Shown here: piece by piece, positions 12,816 to 24,432 of the stretch
Layout: each line of letters begins with the position of its first letter
Numbering within the stretch: position 1 is the first letter of the stretch
From: Pipra filicauda
Lineage: Eukaryota; Chordata; Aves; Passeriformes; Pipridae
NCBI RefSeq assembly: GCF_003945595.2
Contig: NW_024104426.1
Span: 248,001-312,000, forward strand
Reading direction: 5' to 3'
DNA length: 64,000 nt
Translations under genes and position numbers: made by a program
The notes under the pieces: generated by a model
Database searches by the model: none
Told to the model about the DNA's origin: nothing
Seen by the model: the letters and a program-made list of their open reading frames with translations, nothing else

Positions 12816-13199
12816 CACCATGAGCTCCAGCCCAGAGAAAAAGAGGCTCAGGGGGGACCTTATCACTCTCTGCAACTCCCTGACAGGAGGCTGTAGCCAG
12901 GTGGAGGTTGGTTTCTTCTCCCAGATAGCAAGGGATAGGAAAAGAGGAAAGGGCCTCAAGTTGTACCAGGGGAGGTTTAGATTTGATATTAAGGGAAATT
13001 TTCTTCATTGAGAGGGTAGTCAGGCACTGGCACAGTCTGCCCAGGGAAGTGTTAGATTCACTGTCCTTGGAAATATTTAAAAGACTTGTAGATGTGACAC
13101 TTGAGGACACAGTTCAATGGTGGGCTTGGAAGTGCTGGGTTAATGGTTGGACTTGATGATCTTGAGGTCTTTTCCAACCTAAGTGACTCTATGATTCTT
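12816..13199 (+). repeat. CR1 LINE 3' fragment
   Basis: It starts near 'gctccagcccagagaaaaagaggctcaggggggaccttatcactctctgcaac' and ends 'ggttggacttgatgatcttgaggtcttttccaacctaagtgactctatgattctt'. One of the longer copies, same subfamily as the 10.96-kb copy. Confidence 0.94.
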
Positions 13200-13639
13200 C
13201 TGACTTGCTTTAAACATCTATTCTGTGATGAAGGATGTCTAGAAGTGCCTCTTTCCCTTCACTGTCTAAAGGAGACAGTTGGCAATTATTTGGTCAGGTG
13301 AACCCCACCCACAAGCAATGTCAGATCAGGTAAGTATTATTATTCCTCCTTCACAGAGAGGAAACTTGCAGCACAGAGCACTCAAGTGCTGGGATCAGAA
13401 TGGAGTGCTGCAGTTATCCAGTCATTCCTCTACTGCTTGTGCATGGTCTTCAGTGAAGATTTCTCTCATTTCCACTCTTAGGTGAGAGAATAACCCCTCA
13501 CAGTAATATCATCACCAAACTCCTATCTTCTTCCATTAATAAGTTAATATTGGAAGCTATTTACTTTCAGCAGTAAGATTTTATAGAATACTTCAAATTC
13601 TTTAAATACACATAAAATTCAATTCTCTTGTGGTTTGTT

Positions 13640-13697
13640 TTTGTTGTTGTTGGTGGTGGTGGTTTTGTTTGGTTGGTTGTTTTGTTTTGTTTTGTTT
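13640..13697 (+). repeat. GT/T-rich simple repeat (TTG, TGG and TTTTG units)
   Basis: Successive (TTG)n, (GGT)n, (TTGG)n and (TTTTG)n blocks. Confidence 0.9.
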
Positions 13698-13977
13698 TTT
13701 TCCGGGGCTGGTTAAGTTAATACTACCTCTCATTTCTGCAATAATCTCTCCTGGAAAAATCTGCATTCTGAAGCAAAGATTGCTGTTATTTACAGTCTCT
13801 CCTAGACATTCAAATGTATGACTTCAAATTTATTCCTGATAATTAAAAAATCCACAAGTGAGAATGATGTAACACAACTGATGAAAAGACCACGTTTTCC
13901 TTACTAAATATATTTTTTTTTTTCAAATTAGTCGATACTGGATATTCTCCATGTCATTCCCCTTGTTATTCTTGCTC

Positions 13978-14125
13978 AACTGCCCAGACAAGCTGGGGCT
14001 GTCCCATCCCTGGAAGTGTTCAAGGCCAGGTTGGATGGGGCTTTGAGCAACCTGGTCCAGTGGAAGGTGTCCCTGCCCATGGCAGAGGGTTGGAACTAGG
14101 TTAGAACTGGTCTTTAAGGCATCAC
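13978..14125 (+). repeat. CR1 LINE 3' fragment
   Basis: 'aactgcccagacaagctggggctgtcccatccctggaagtgttcaaggccaggttggatggggctttgagcaacctggtccagtggaagg' is nearly identical to the 10.2-kb copy. The tail after 'ggttggaactagg' is degraded. Confidence 0.92.
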
Positions 14126-14654
14126 AATTTATGTATAAATCCAAACCAGTCCTTCTCCTTCAGTTTTCTGGCATTTACAATCACCTGCTGAGACACTGTG
14201 GGAAGAAATGATACTGTTGAACTTTGCTGTCTACAGAGCCAGTTCCGTATGCATGCATATAAATTACTCTCATTTCCTTGGGAAGGTGAAATATTTAGAG
14301 GTGTAAAATAAGTGTGTAAAAGGTTTTAATTTCCTAAGAGTTACATCCTCAATTAGCTGAAGCACCGAAAAAGAAAACAGCTTTATGATTTCAGCACATT
14401 ACATAAAACACTCACCTGGTAGACTAATGCAGTCTGAAATAGATGATTTAGAGAAGCAGTGAGGGAGAAAGGAAAGTTTTAGCAGATTTACACCTACCTA
14501 GATAAATACATTATGGAGATGCTTTTAAAACACCTTCAGTTTGAAGCCATTCCGGCTTTAATGGCTTCAGAGGTCCTAAGGCAGTTACCTATGAACAGCC
14601 ATTCTCAGCTCATAATTGCTGTCAGGTCTTTTATTGTCAAGCCTGCCACAGTTC

Positions 14655-14795
14655 AAGAGGCATTGGGACAACACTCTCAGGCACATGGTGGGATTCTTGG
14701 GTTTGCCCTGTGCAAATCATTGAGTTGGACTCAATGATCCTTGTGGGTCCCTTCCAACTCAGGGTATTCTATGATTCTGTGAATTTATGATTCAC
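14655..14795 (+). repeat. CR1 LINE 3' fragment (CR1-J-like tail)
   Basis: 'ctctcaggcacatggtgggattcttgggtttgccctgtgcaaatcattgagttggactcaatgatccttgtgggtcccttccaactcagggtattctatgattctgtg'. This end form is the one I associate with passerine CR1-J. Confidence 0.9.
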
Positions 14796-15461
14796 ATAAC
14801 AGTCATAGGGCAAATCACCCACCTGCTGAACTCTATGCATCTGCAGAACCCACTAACATGAGTGGGCAAATCCTCACAGCAGCCCTGAGAGAGGGAAGTG
14901 TTGTTTTGCTCCCTTGAACAGACAGCATTAAGATCCTTAAATTGTAAAAAGCTCTACACAAGCAGACCTTTGCCTTCAGGTGATTTCTGTGATGCTTCTA
15001 CCAAGTTGCTGCAGATTCAGAGCACAAAAGTAAACCATGAAGACACTGTAGAGTTCAGAAGAGAACTTCAACCTGAGTCCCAATTTACTTTGTTGACCAT
15101 AAGAACTTTCCTCTTTTTATTCTGACAAAAGTCTGGGCACTCAGACAAGTTTCCCTACCCTTTGCTTAAATGGTATTTACTGTTCCCCCACTAAACCCCA
15201 GCAGCTGAGCTAAAGCTTGGATCACCTGTGTGACCTACACTAGTCAGGTTGGCTGGTTCTGTTACAGCCAAACTTCTGCAGGCAGTAAAGTGTGTGCAAG
15301 CAACCCCCCACCTTCATCCAAAACTGCCTCTCTCTCTCTGAAGGGAGAATATAACTCACACAAGAGACCATTTCTAATAGTACAGCCGTGAAAGATTCAT
15401 TCCATGGTTACCAACTAATTCATTCCCATGTATTTGAGACTAAATATTAAATTTTCCTTAC

Positions 15462-15526
15462 CAATTTCTTAATAGAAGCAATTGTATCTTCAAGACACTG
15501 CACAATTTCCCCACTGAACGCAAAGC
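15462..15526 (-). CDS. Candidate exon, CCDC175-like
   Basis: On the minus strand the sequence reads FAFSGEIVQCLEDTIASIKK L and stops at a good donor (AAATTG|gtaagg). The pattern F...E.....L.D......KKL matches the region of mammalian CCDC175 that follows the EQ segment. The 5' boundary is uncertain. The open frame runs back to about 15562, but there is no AG on the minus strand upstream until past an in-frame stop, so the acceptor is either the weak ATGAAG| at 15527-15528 or something unusual. The donor and frame are clear; the family assignment is tentative. Confidence 0.38.
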
Positions 15527-16263
15527 CTTCATTTTCCAAGTGTTCCAGTGAAATTAGAATGTATGGTTTTTAAGTGTCAAATATTGCTCTATTGTTCTGC
15601 AAGAATCATTCTGAAAGAGGATTTATTTTTTTAATTAGTTGCTAAAGCTGTTTTCCCTTGTTCTAAAGTAGGTCGGCATCTTTCATGCTCCTCCTCCTCC
15701 TGGTGCACAGAAAAGGCAGATGCACAAGTGGCCTTTGAAGTCCACAGGACCTGGTAAAATTTTCAGACACAAAATGCTTGCAACTAAAATTCTGCCAAAA
15801 TAATCTTTTAAAATAGTCATTCAGTGAAGTTTACAGAGGTTATTAAACTGAAGTAAAAGATGTGGATCAAAATAATTTCCCTTTAAGCAGTGTGTACCTA
15901 ATCATTAGAATTTTTCCAAGCAGTCATGTCTTCATCACTTCTCTTTCCAACCAAAAATACTAATCCAGATTCATCAAAGCCTGAAGTGAGATTTACATTA
16001 CTCCAGAAGCTACTCTTTGTGTTGTAAATTTTAATTTAGCTTGAGCTGGAATAATAATTGCAAGGATTTGAATTCATCCAAAAGATTATTGTACCTGTTA
16101 TAGTGGCATGAAATTTTTTTATACTCTAATTTTGTAACAGAGTCTAAATCCTCGTAGGAGGGGGGGGAAAGAAAATTTGTAATCCATGAATAAGTGAATT
16201 TGTAGTGAAGATGAGGCACTCGGCCAGCTGAGATTTGAGATCTGGTTTTTTAATCCGACCTAC

Positions 16264-16329
16264 TAACTTGTTCGAAAAGTAGCAGCTGTCCCATTTCACC
16301 GGGATCTTTATCCAGAGGATCCAAAGGAT
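16264..16329 (-). CDS. Candidate exon, CCDC175-like N-terminal segment
   Basis: A 66-bp open segment on the minus strand with a strong acceptor (tgtcctctgttcccaccag) and donor GTTA|gtaggt. It reads PLDPLDKDPGEMGQLLLFEQ V. The end LLLFEQ resembles the LFVVEQ region near the N-terminus of mammalian CCDC175, a testis-associated coiled-coil protein whose gene lies 3' of RTN1 on the same strand in mammals. The comparison is from memory and the match is short. The order and spacing relative to the next candidate (15.5 kb) fit, and phase 1 would join to it. Confidence 0.35.
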
Positions 16330-16409
16330 CTGGTGGGAACAGAGGACAGCAGCAGCCACTACCTCAGCTCTACCTGCCCCTCCTCATCCCTGACCACCCT
16401 ACAGCACAG

Positions 16410-17250
16410 TGTTTTCTGTGAACTGTCACCAGGAGAGATGGAAAACAAACCCACATAAGCAGCAAACAGCAGAGTGTGTGTTCTGTAAGAGCAGAGTTAC
16501 TGTTCTGTAAGGGCAGAATTTCACCAGTTTCACCAATTAGTAGCAATTCCAGGCAATTCTAACAATAGCAGTCTGAAATCATAGATTTTTACCACCTTTA
16601 AATCAACAGAACTAGGAACTATTTTACTCGGAAAATAAAATTCAAGACATATTGTGTATAAATGAAAATCCATTTTGAAATCTCATTTAAGTTCTTCTTG
16701 TGAAGACTCTTTTTCCAGTCCTTTAGGTTGTCTCTCTTCCATAGTCCCTCTTGATTTCTTTTTATCTGTTTGATTATTTCCTCCTCTTTCATACTAATAT
16801 TTTCTCTCACAAAAATCTGTATTTCCCAGAGGAAATATTCTCCTTCAGAAAAAAAAAAAAAACAAAACAGAGACAAAGTATTCAGGTATTTTTGGTTTAT
16901 TTCTACATCTGTTATTAAGCCAAAACTAAGTGCCAGATGTAAACTAACATTCGTGAAGTACAGGTTTCCCAAATGCAGGGTTTTTATTAAAAAAAAGATT
17001 CCTCCTAAAAGTCTTGCCATTTTTCCCCTACATCCTGCTCTAAAATCCAGCCAGCCTTTTATGCCTATCTCTTCACTGCCAAAGTTTTTCTCCTAATCAA
17101 ACCTTTAAGCCTTGGCATAAAAACCAAGGTGATATGCAAAAAAAAAGTTCCTTTTCCATCCCTCCTGGACTCACTCACTCAGTGCCACAGGCACAAACTT
17201 CTGGCTTCAGAACATCCTCAGTTCTTCTCTGCACAGCTTGCACATCACGT
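16410..17250. other. No gene seen
   Basis: AT-rich, with K/F-rich chance frames on both strands around 16620-17100. No splice-delimited coding pattern was recognised. Confidence 0.5.
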
Positions 17251-17254
17251 TCTC

Positions 17255-17490
17255 AATATTATGGAATTATTTAGGTTGGAAAACACCCTTAAGACCATCA
17301 AGTGCAGTGGTTCCCCCAGCACTGCCAGGCCCACCACTAAGCCATGTCCCTGAGTGCCACATCTACATGTCTTTTAAATTCCTGCAGAGTTGTTGACTCC
17401 ATCACTTCCCTGGGCAGCCTGTTCACTGGCATCACTGTCATGGACACAACTGAGTCACTGCTTTGTCCCACTTGAAATCCCTCCTCCTCC
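17255..17490 (-). repeat. CR1 LINE 3' fragment
   Basis: Reverse strand: 'attatggaattatttaggttggaaaacacccttaagaccatcaagtgcagtgg' and 'catctacatgtcttttaaattcctgcagagttgttgactccatcacttccctgggcagcctgttc'. Confidence 0.9.
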
Positions 17491-20417
17491 CCCTTGGTTC
17501 CTTTGGGCATGGGATGAGCTGCAGCCTGACAGTGGCCAGGAGGATAGAGTGCTGAGGTCATGGACATTTACTGGTGAAGTGTTTCCACAGCATCTTAGAT
17601 CTCATAAAACAGCTCATCTCACCCCAAGCCATTTGTCTCATCTGTGAATGCCTTTTTCTGACCTCCCGGTTATAAGCTCTTTGAGGGACATTACGAATGT
17701 ACAGCATTTGAAATCGAGCTGGTGGGATAATGCCCTGCAATTCATCCCAAAGGCAAGAGGGAAGCTCGGGGCCCCATTCTATACAGTCCTTAATCTGACA
17801 GCTCTAGAAGTGAATATTTTGTCATACACATCTATAAGCACAAACTGCGCCCAATCCTCACTATTTGTAAGAAACCAGTTTTGTTAGACAGGAATAACTT
17901 TCCATTACAGTTAAGCAGATTTGACAGCGATGGAAAGTTTTGAATGTTCTGAAATTGGACAACTTGGAATGATAACCAGAGGCAGTGTGGAATCCATCCC
18001 TTGAGACCTATACATTTGTCTCTACATCTCAAAAAAGAGCATTTTAGAGCCAGATAAAACTTGTTTGAAATGTGTCTCCTGGTACTTAGTTTATTTGGTG
18101 CTTTTTCTCTGGGCAACTTTATTACTCATAGTGCAATTTCCTTGCTTACATTTCAAGCAATCCTTCTTCTGCATGATGATTAATCTTGCCTTCTAAAACA
18201 AATTTATTCTGGTTTTAGCCATTACCTCATCTCCTTCACGAAGGCCTTCACACCGAGTTGCTGATTGTGACTTGTTCCAGTTTGGCATCCCTGTAATCCA
18301 TCCAGGTACCTTGACAGCAGGCTGTATTTCTTACAGGAGTCACAGTGATAAATGTGATTTTATAGGTCACATTTATCTTCCAAGAAAGCTCCATAAGCAG
18401 GTTCTTGTCCGATACGGCACAAGGAAAAAAGAAATTAACATTCAAGACAGTTCGAGAGCTTCCAACCTCCCGAGACCTGAAAAGAACGAATTTGTGCTTG
18501 GAGCATATTAAAATTTCCTCCTGCCTTCAGATCCCACGCCACATGCTCACCTCAGAGGCGGAGGGGACAACGAGCATCTGTCTCACACCACCTGCCACAG
18601 CACCTGAACCACCGTGTGAGGTGCAGTCGCTTCCTCAGCATGCCACCAGACTTGTAGGTGAAGGAGAATTTTCCTCAGTGCTGCCCTACAACATCAACGC
18701 TGGTGACAGCGAGGTTTGTGTCACAGGTAGAGGCTGCAGCTGCCCGTGAAAACACTTTTTAAAGCAGGGTTTCCAGAAATAAGATGTAGCAGGAAGGCTC
18801 GAAGAGGAAAAACCCCAGACATCTTCACGTACGTGCTTGCCAAAAAGTCTTGGGAGTCCCACAGAGGAACCAGATGGCCCCATATGTGATAGTAAAACCA
18901 AAAAGACAAAGATGAAATGCATTAATAACCACGGCAGCCACCTCATTAGAAACACATGGCCTCCACATGGGCTCTTCCCCACTAAACACTCTCAGTGACC
19001 CTTCCCTTTGGGTTTTACATCTTCAACATCAACCCCAGAAAACAGGAAAAGACAGTCCATGGCCACAGTAGCCAGGGGGATAATGTTTGCCATATTTTCT
19101 TTGGCAGATATTTAAAATGGCAAAAAAAAGTAAGGCAAAATAATACCCATTTCCCTATTAATCTTCGGGTCTACACATCCCTGCATTAGAAAACACCTAT
19201 AATACAAGGAAATTATCATCTTACAAAACACAGTGCATACAGTACCTCTAGGTTCTACCAGTTAAATGAAATAATTCCTTGCTTTGGAGACTACGGTGGC
19301 ATCCCAACCTTTCAAAACATGCAAGATTTAAAAATACAAATAATAAAGCTTAGATTCTTTTCTTTTCCAAGCCTGCACATTGCAGTTGAGTTGTATTTTA
19401 AAGCTTTCCCATGGATTTGTTTAAATGCAGTCACCTGTGTTTTAGATTTATCATGGTAAAAAAAGGGGGTCTAAGAACAAATACCCTCTATTCAAAATGG
19501 TAGATAGAATAGTGATTCTGTGAGGGAATATCAGGTGGCACTGCTGATTATTTCTGTGTGAAACAAGCTCGTAGAGACAAAGAATCAGCAGGATAGCATT
19601 GCCTCTTTTTAATTACCTAAAAAAGTCTAAGAAAATGTGCTGCAGCTTTCCTCTGGAGACAACCAGTTTGACAGGACATGGGTCCCTTCCTTTACATCAT
19701 ATTTATGGCTGCTGCCACCTTGCCAAGCTATTCCTGGAGACCTTTGTTCCCAATCAGTATCGATTTACAGCTCAGCAAGGGACAATCAGCAAAGTTGGTG
19801 CCATCCTTCACCTCCAGCACTCTGAGAAATTGCTTTGGAAATTGAGCAGTGCCAAGAACAGCCTCGTGTTAAACGATTTGCTGTTAAACCTTTACGTTGG
19901 GCACACACACACGGGACCTGATCCCAAGCAAGGTGAGCACCCTCCCAATCCCTCCTCCTCATGTTTGCAAGAGATGAGGGAAATCAGCGTCCACTGCCTT
20001 GTAGACTGTCATAGTGCTCTTCTGCAGTATAAACATGCAAAATATCTCCAGTTCACCCACAAAAGAGATGTCTTCAGGTCCCTGCAGGCAGAACATCATT
20101 ATCTGGGTGAAAACAGTAATCCCTTACCATTATCTGGGTTAACATAATAATCCCTGGACTAGCAGAAGACCTGCCCATAGACCTGGACTAGCAAAAAAAA
20201 CTGTCCTGCCTGTCTCCAAAAAAAAAAAAAAAAAGTCATTGTATGACAGCCAGATTGATAATTACAAGTTACAACTTTGCTAGGAAGAATGGAAGGGCCC
20301 TCTTCTTATGAATATCTTTTTAATTCTGAAACAGGACTCAGGCCTCGATGAGCCTGGTAGTTGCAGTTTTGTACCTGACTGAAATTCAAGCATCTCTGGG
20401 CCAAGTAAATATTGATT

Positions 20418-20515
20418 TAGAATCATAGAACTATAAAATCTTTAAGGCTGGAAAAGACTTCTAAGATCATCAAGCCCAACCATTAACTCAGAAATATAAT
20501 ACCAAAGTACTGGGG
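20418..20515 (-). repeat. Short CR1 3' end
   Basis: 'agaatcatagaactataaaatctttaaggctggaaaagacttctaagatcatcaagcccaaccattaac' is the reverse complement of the CR1 terminal segment. Only about 100 bp remain. Confidence 0.88.
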
Positions 20516-23014
20516 GCAAGTGCTTAATTTTCCTGGTGAGTTTAGCCCCTCAGCGGGAAATCCCACTTGAGGAAGAACTATAGGTTGTTTCTTTTTTAAA
20601 CAATAAAGCATTTCTACGTAGAAAACTTATCTGATCTTCCCAGGGTTTTTTTTTTTTTTTTGGTTACATTATGGTCACACTGTTGTGACACAGAGAGCTT
20701 TGTAAAAATGTTTTAGTGGAATTGCAGATTTTATTGGAAAAATAATAGTAATTTTCCTTTTTCTTTAAGAACTATATAACCTTTTTTTTTATCTGCAAAA
20801 ACAGCCTCAAAATCAGGACTTGATATGAAATAGTAATTTTTTTTTTCCTGCAGATATTTCAAACCTGGGCTTCACTAGAACTTAAAACACTTCTGCAGAG
20901 TTACAAAGGACTTCAAGCCCTTTAACACCTAAATGAAGATGTCTTGTGATTCCTACACAAAAGGCCCTCCACAGGGCTCTCTCCTCTCCTAGAGACACAC
21001 CTTTTCCATTGCCATCATGCTGCCTCTGCAAGTCGAATAAAACCTTATCTGCAAGTGTTGCTTTCAAACTCCTGTCAGAGATGAGGGTAGTAAATAAGGT
21101 GCAGACACATAAAGTGCATAAGCAAAGGATAAGTCATGAATTGGGATGGTTTTACTATTGCTGCAGGACACTTTAGCTAAGAAATACTCTGATTTCTGGC
21201 CCCAGACTTCTAGGAATTTATTGCTGCCCTGTATCTGAAATAAATTTAGCTACTGCAATGATCATCAAATGGGGACAGAAAAATCCCTGCCCAGCCTTAA
21301 GGTGAGAGTAGCTGGACAGTGCAGCACCAGCTAAAAGAGCCACCAGGATGTTAGGCCTGAGTAAGCAGAGGTAATTTTGTCTAAGAGAGTCTGCTCTCTC
21401 CTTCCTTGTCCTACAACTCACAGTCTGAACGTGGATAAAGCAAATGTAAATGAAAATTTACATCTCTCATAAATCATCTGCCTCCTGAAAGCTTTATTAG
21501 AGTAAAAGCTAAGAAGGGAATTCTAGTATATTTTTTCCACTTTTATTTACTTATGCCAAAAAACCCCTTCGGGTTTGTTTGCACTCATTTCTATTAACCT
21601 ATCCATCACAACCTGAATCTAATCTGGTTACCCTTTTCCCTGAGAATGAAATCATGTCAGAGCAAACAGGATTCATAGAGGGAGACATGGACCAGTCTTT
21701 CTTCATAGCATCTTGCTAACTCTCAGAAAACAAGAGGAGGCATGAAGTCCCACCTGCATTCACAAGAATTGAGAAGCCACTAAAGTTTGTCAGAAGCCTA
21801 AGGATGGCATCACTGGTGCCTGGATGTCTCTGCTGGGCCTGGAATACCCTTCTTGGGATCACAAAGACTACCAATGAATAATAAATGGCAAAGGTAATCT
21901 TTTCTTCCCAAAGACAATGGTCAAATTTTGAATTCATGTGATCTGGAGAGAGTTTCTCTGACTTCAGCAGGTCTACTTGTCCATATCCATGTAATATCCT
22001 TTTCCTAATAAATACAGACAGAGGCTCTCTGATGGTTGATGCACTGGTGCAATAATTGCTGTGGGGAAAGAAAATGTGTGTGATTCCCTTCAACCATCTC
22101 TTGTAAACTCACTTTTTGTAAACTCAGTTTTCACATGGGGAATTGCCACCTGCTTGTGTTATCAACAAGATGCTCAGCATCTTACATTTGTATGTAATCT
22201 ATTTCCCACTTCGAATGACTCAGAGATTCACAGTGCTTGTTTCTAACTCCTATTTTGGAGCAAGTGTTAATTTCCACAACCAATAATAAATTTCAATTTA
22301 CAAACCAAAATCTTGGAATGCAATTTTTTTTTCCCCCTGTGTCATCATATAGCAGCTTAATTAAGCACCAGATTAAACAGATTTTAGTCTTCCTGCTTTT
22401 TATGCCCAGTGTATATGTAAAGAGCAATGGTGTCCCCCTTTCCCAGCCTTTGGTTTGCTACAGGAATGAAGCTGAACTCTTCTGGACTCTACTCCTGCTA
22501 TGGCCCCCACATTCCCTTGGATACCCCTAGCAGCACTTCTCTGCCCCACTGAGCACTTTCATACTGTGTTTGACCAGTTTTTTCATCAATATTTGTTTCT
22601 AACCACCAATGTTCTAGCCAACAGGGAATTTTCTGTTATCAGTCCAGGACAGAACCCTGCGATGCAAAAACATCACCTGATTTTTACTGCTCATAGGCTT
22701 CAAGATTGTCCAGCTTCTTCCCATATGACATCCCAATGGTCTCCTCCCTATACCTCACCACTTCTTATCTTGAACAAAGCTCAGTAGCTTCTTTATTTTC
22801 ATTTTACGTGGGAAAAATTGAAATATGGCTGATATTTGGGAAACTTCAGTACAGACCTCTCAATTTTAAAGCTACCAATTACCATCTTCTCCTTAAGAAG
22901 ATCTCCTTAAAATCTTCTATTAATTGATGTTTTTTCTGCTTCACTCGTAATTTCTCTCATGGCACCATATCCATGATACCACACCTCCAGGCACATTACC
23001 CTAGAGCAGCTTTT

Positions 23015-23056
23015 CTGCTTGTTTTGTTTTTTGTTTGTTTGTTTGTTTGTTTTTTG
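23015..23056 (+). repeat. (TTTG)n simple repeat
   Basis: Five or six TTTG units flanked by T-runs. Confidence 0.9.
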
Positions 23057-23954
23057 TAAAACTTAAGGTATGAGACTGTAATTCATCCTGAATAACAGAG
23101 ACCACAGCATTTCTCTCTGGAAGACCGACTTACTCAAGTCTCTTGTGACTGGAGAGCTGTAGGAGTACTTTGGCTAAGTGGCAGTAGGAACAATGTTTTC
23201 TTTTAATTTGCACTATTGGTGTAGTATGTGAGTCACAGACTTGTGATTGCTGAGGGGAAAGTGGGCGAGATAAAACACTTGAGACGAAGAGAGATTCTTG
23301 GTTATATGATGATGTCAGAATTAAAATTTAAGCCGATTTCCTGAAAGTCTGGTGTTTAAAAGTGACAGTAGTAGTATCAGAATTTTATAGTCCTTAAGTT
23401 GTTTTTTTTTAAGCTGGCACATGAAAACTTGGAGTATACATTTTGACAGTTTTGCTCTTTGTAGATAATCACATCTCTATACTTCAGCTGGGAAAAATAG
23501 TAAATTGTTTAGGGTTTTTTGGGGGGGAGATGTGAAGAAGGTTTCCAGGACTTCAGGACATTCCAAGAAGGAATACAAGAGGTGCTTCTCCAGACAGGTT
23601 CTTCTAAGAAGGTTACAGCCCACCTCTTCCTAACTAAGTGGTTCAAAATTTGCTGATAGCTGACAAGTTAAGCTGATGTTCTGCTGATAATGGTTCAGTA
23701 ATTACGTTCAGTCTGTGCCAAAAGTGATAGTTTTTCACTCAGCCTAACAATTGTGTGGATGGTTTCTCCAAGCAAGCATCTGTGGAATTAAGAGAAATGA
23801 AATTAGACCTCATGTCTAACTTGGCAAATGAAGAATATTTTGTGTAAAGACATCTGCTATTCAAATCACTCCACTGCCTGAATGTTATATATCCTTTTTT
23901 TTTTTTTGTCACAGCTATAAAACATTACAGTAATTTTTGATGATACTGTAGATA

Positions 23955-24432
23955 ATAGACCTGTTGGAGTGATTCCAGAGGAGGTGATGAAGATATTCGG
24001 AGGGCTGGACCACCTCTGCTATGGAGACAGATTGAGAGAGCTGCAGTTGTTCTGTTTGGAGAGAGAAGACTCTGGGGAGACCTCAGTGTCTTCCAGTGTC
24101 TAAAGGGGCTCCAAGAGAGCTGGAAGGGGACTTTGGACAAGGGCCTGGAGTGACAGAACAAGAGGGAATGGCTTCAAACTGACAAGAGGGCAGCGTTAGA
24201 TTAGATCTTTGGAAGAAATTCTTGGCTGTCAGGGTGGTGAGGCCCTGGCACAGGTTGCCTGGAGAAGCTGTGGCTGCTCCATCCCTGTGAGTGGTTCAAG
24301 GACAGGCTGGAGTCGCTTTGAGCAACCTGGTCTAGTGGAAGGTCTCATTGCCCATGGCAAAGGGTCAGAACAAGATGGTCTTTAAGGTCCCTTCCAACCC
24401 CAAACATTCTGAGATTCTCTGATTCTGTGGTT
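23955..24432 (+). repeat. CR1 LINE 3' fragment, longest in the window
   Basis: It begins 'gacctgttggagtgattccagaggaggtgatgaagatattcggagggctgga' (the CR1 '...GAGCAGGTCCAGAGGAGGGCCACGA' zone). It passes through 'aggtcccttccaaccccaaacattctgagattctctgattctgtgg'. All parts of the CR1 3' region are present in order, with no intact reverse transcriptase. Confidence 0.95.

Larger units (their letters stand above)
18750..23950. other. No gene seen; one short CR1 end
   Basis: The 182-codon plus frame at 19599-20147 is the longest open stretch. It resembles no family I know, and its length is within what chance gives in 64 kb. Poly-A/T runs occur at 20220, 20650, 22325 and 23400. Confidence 0.5.
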
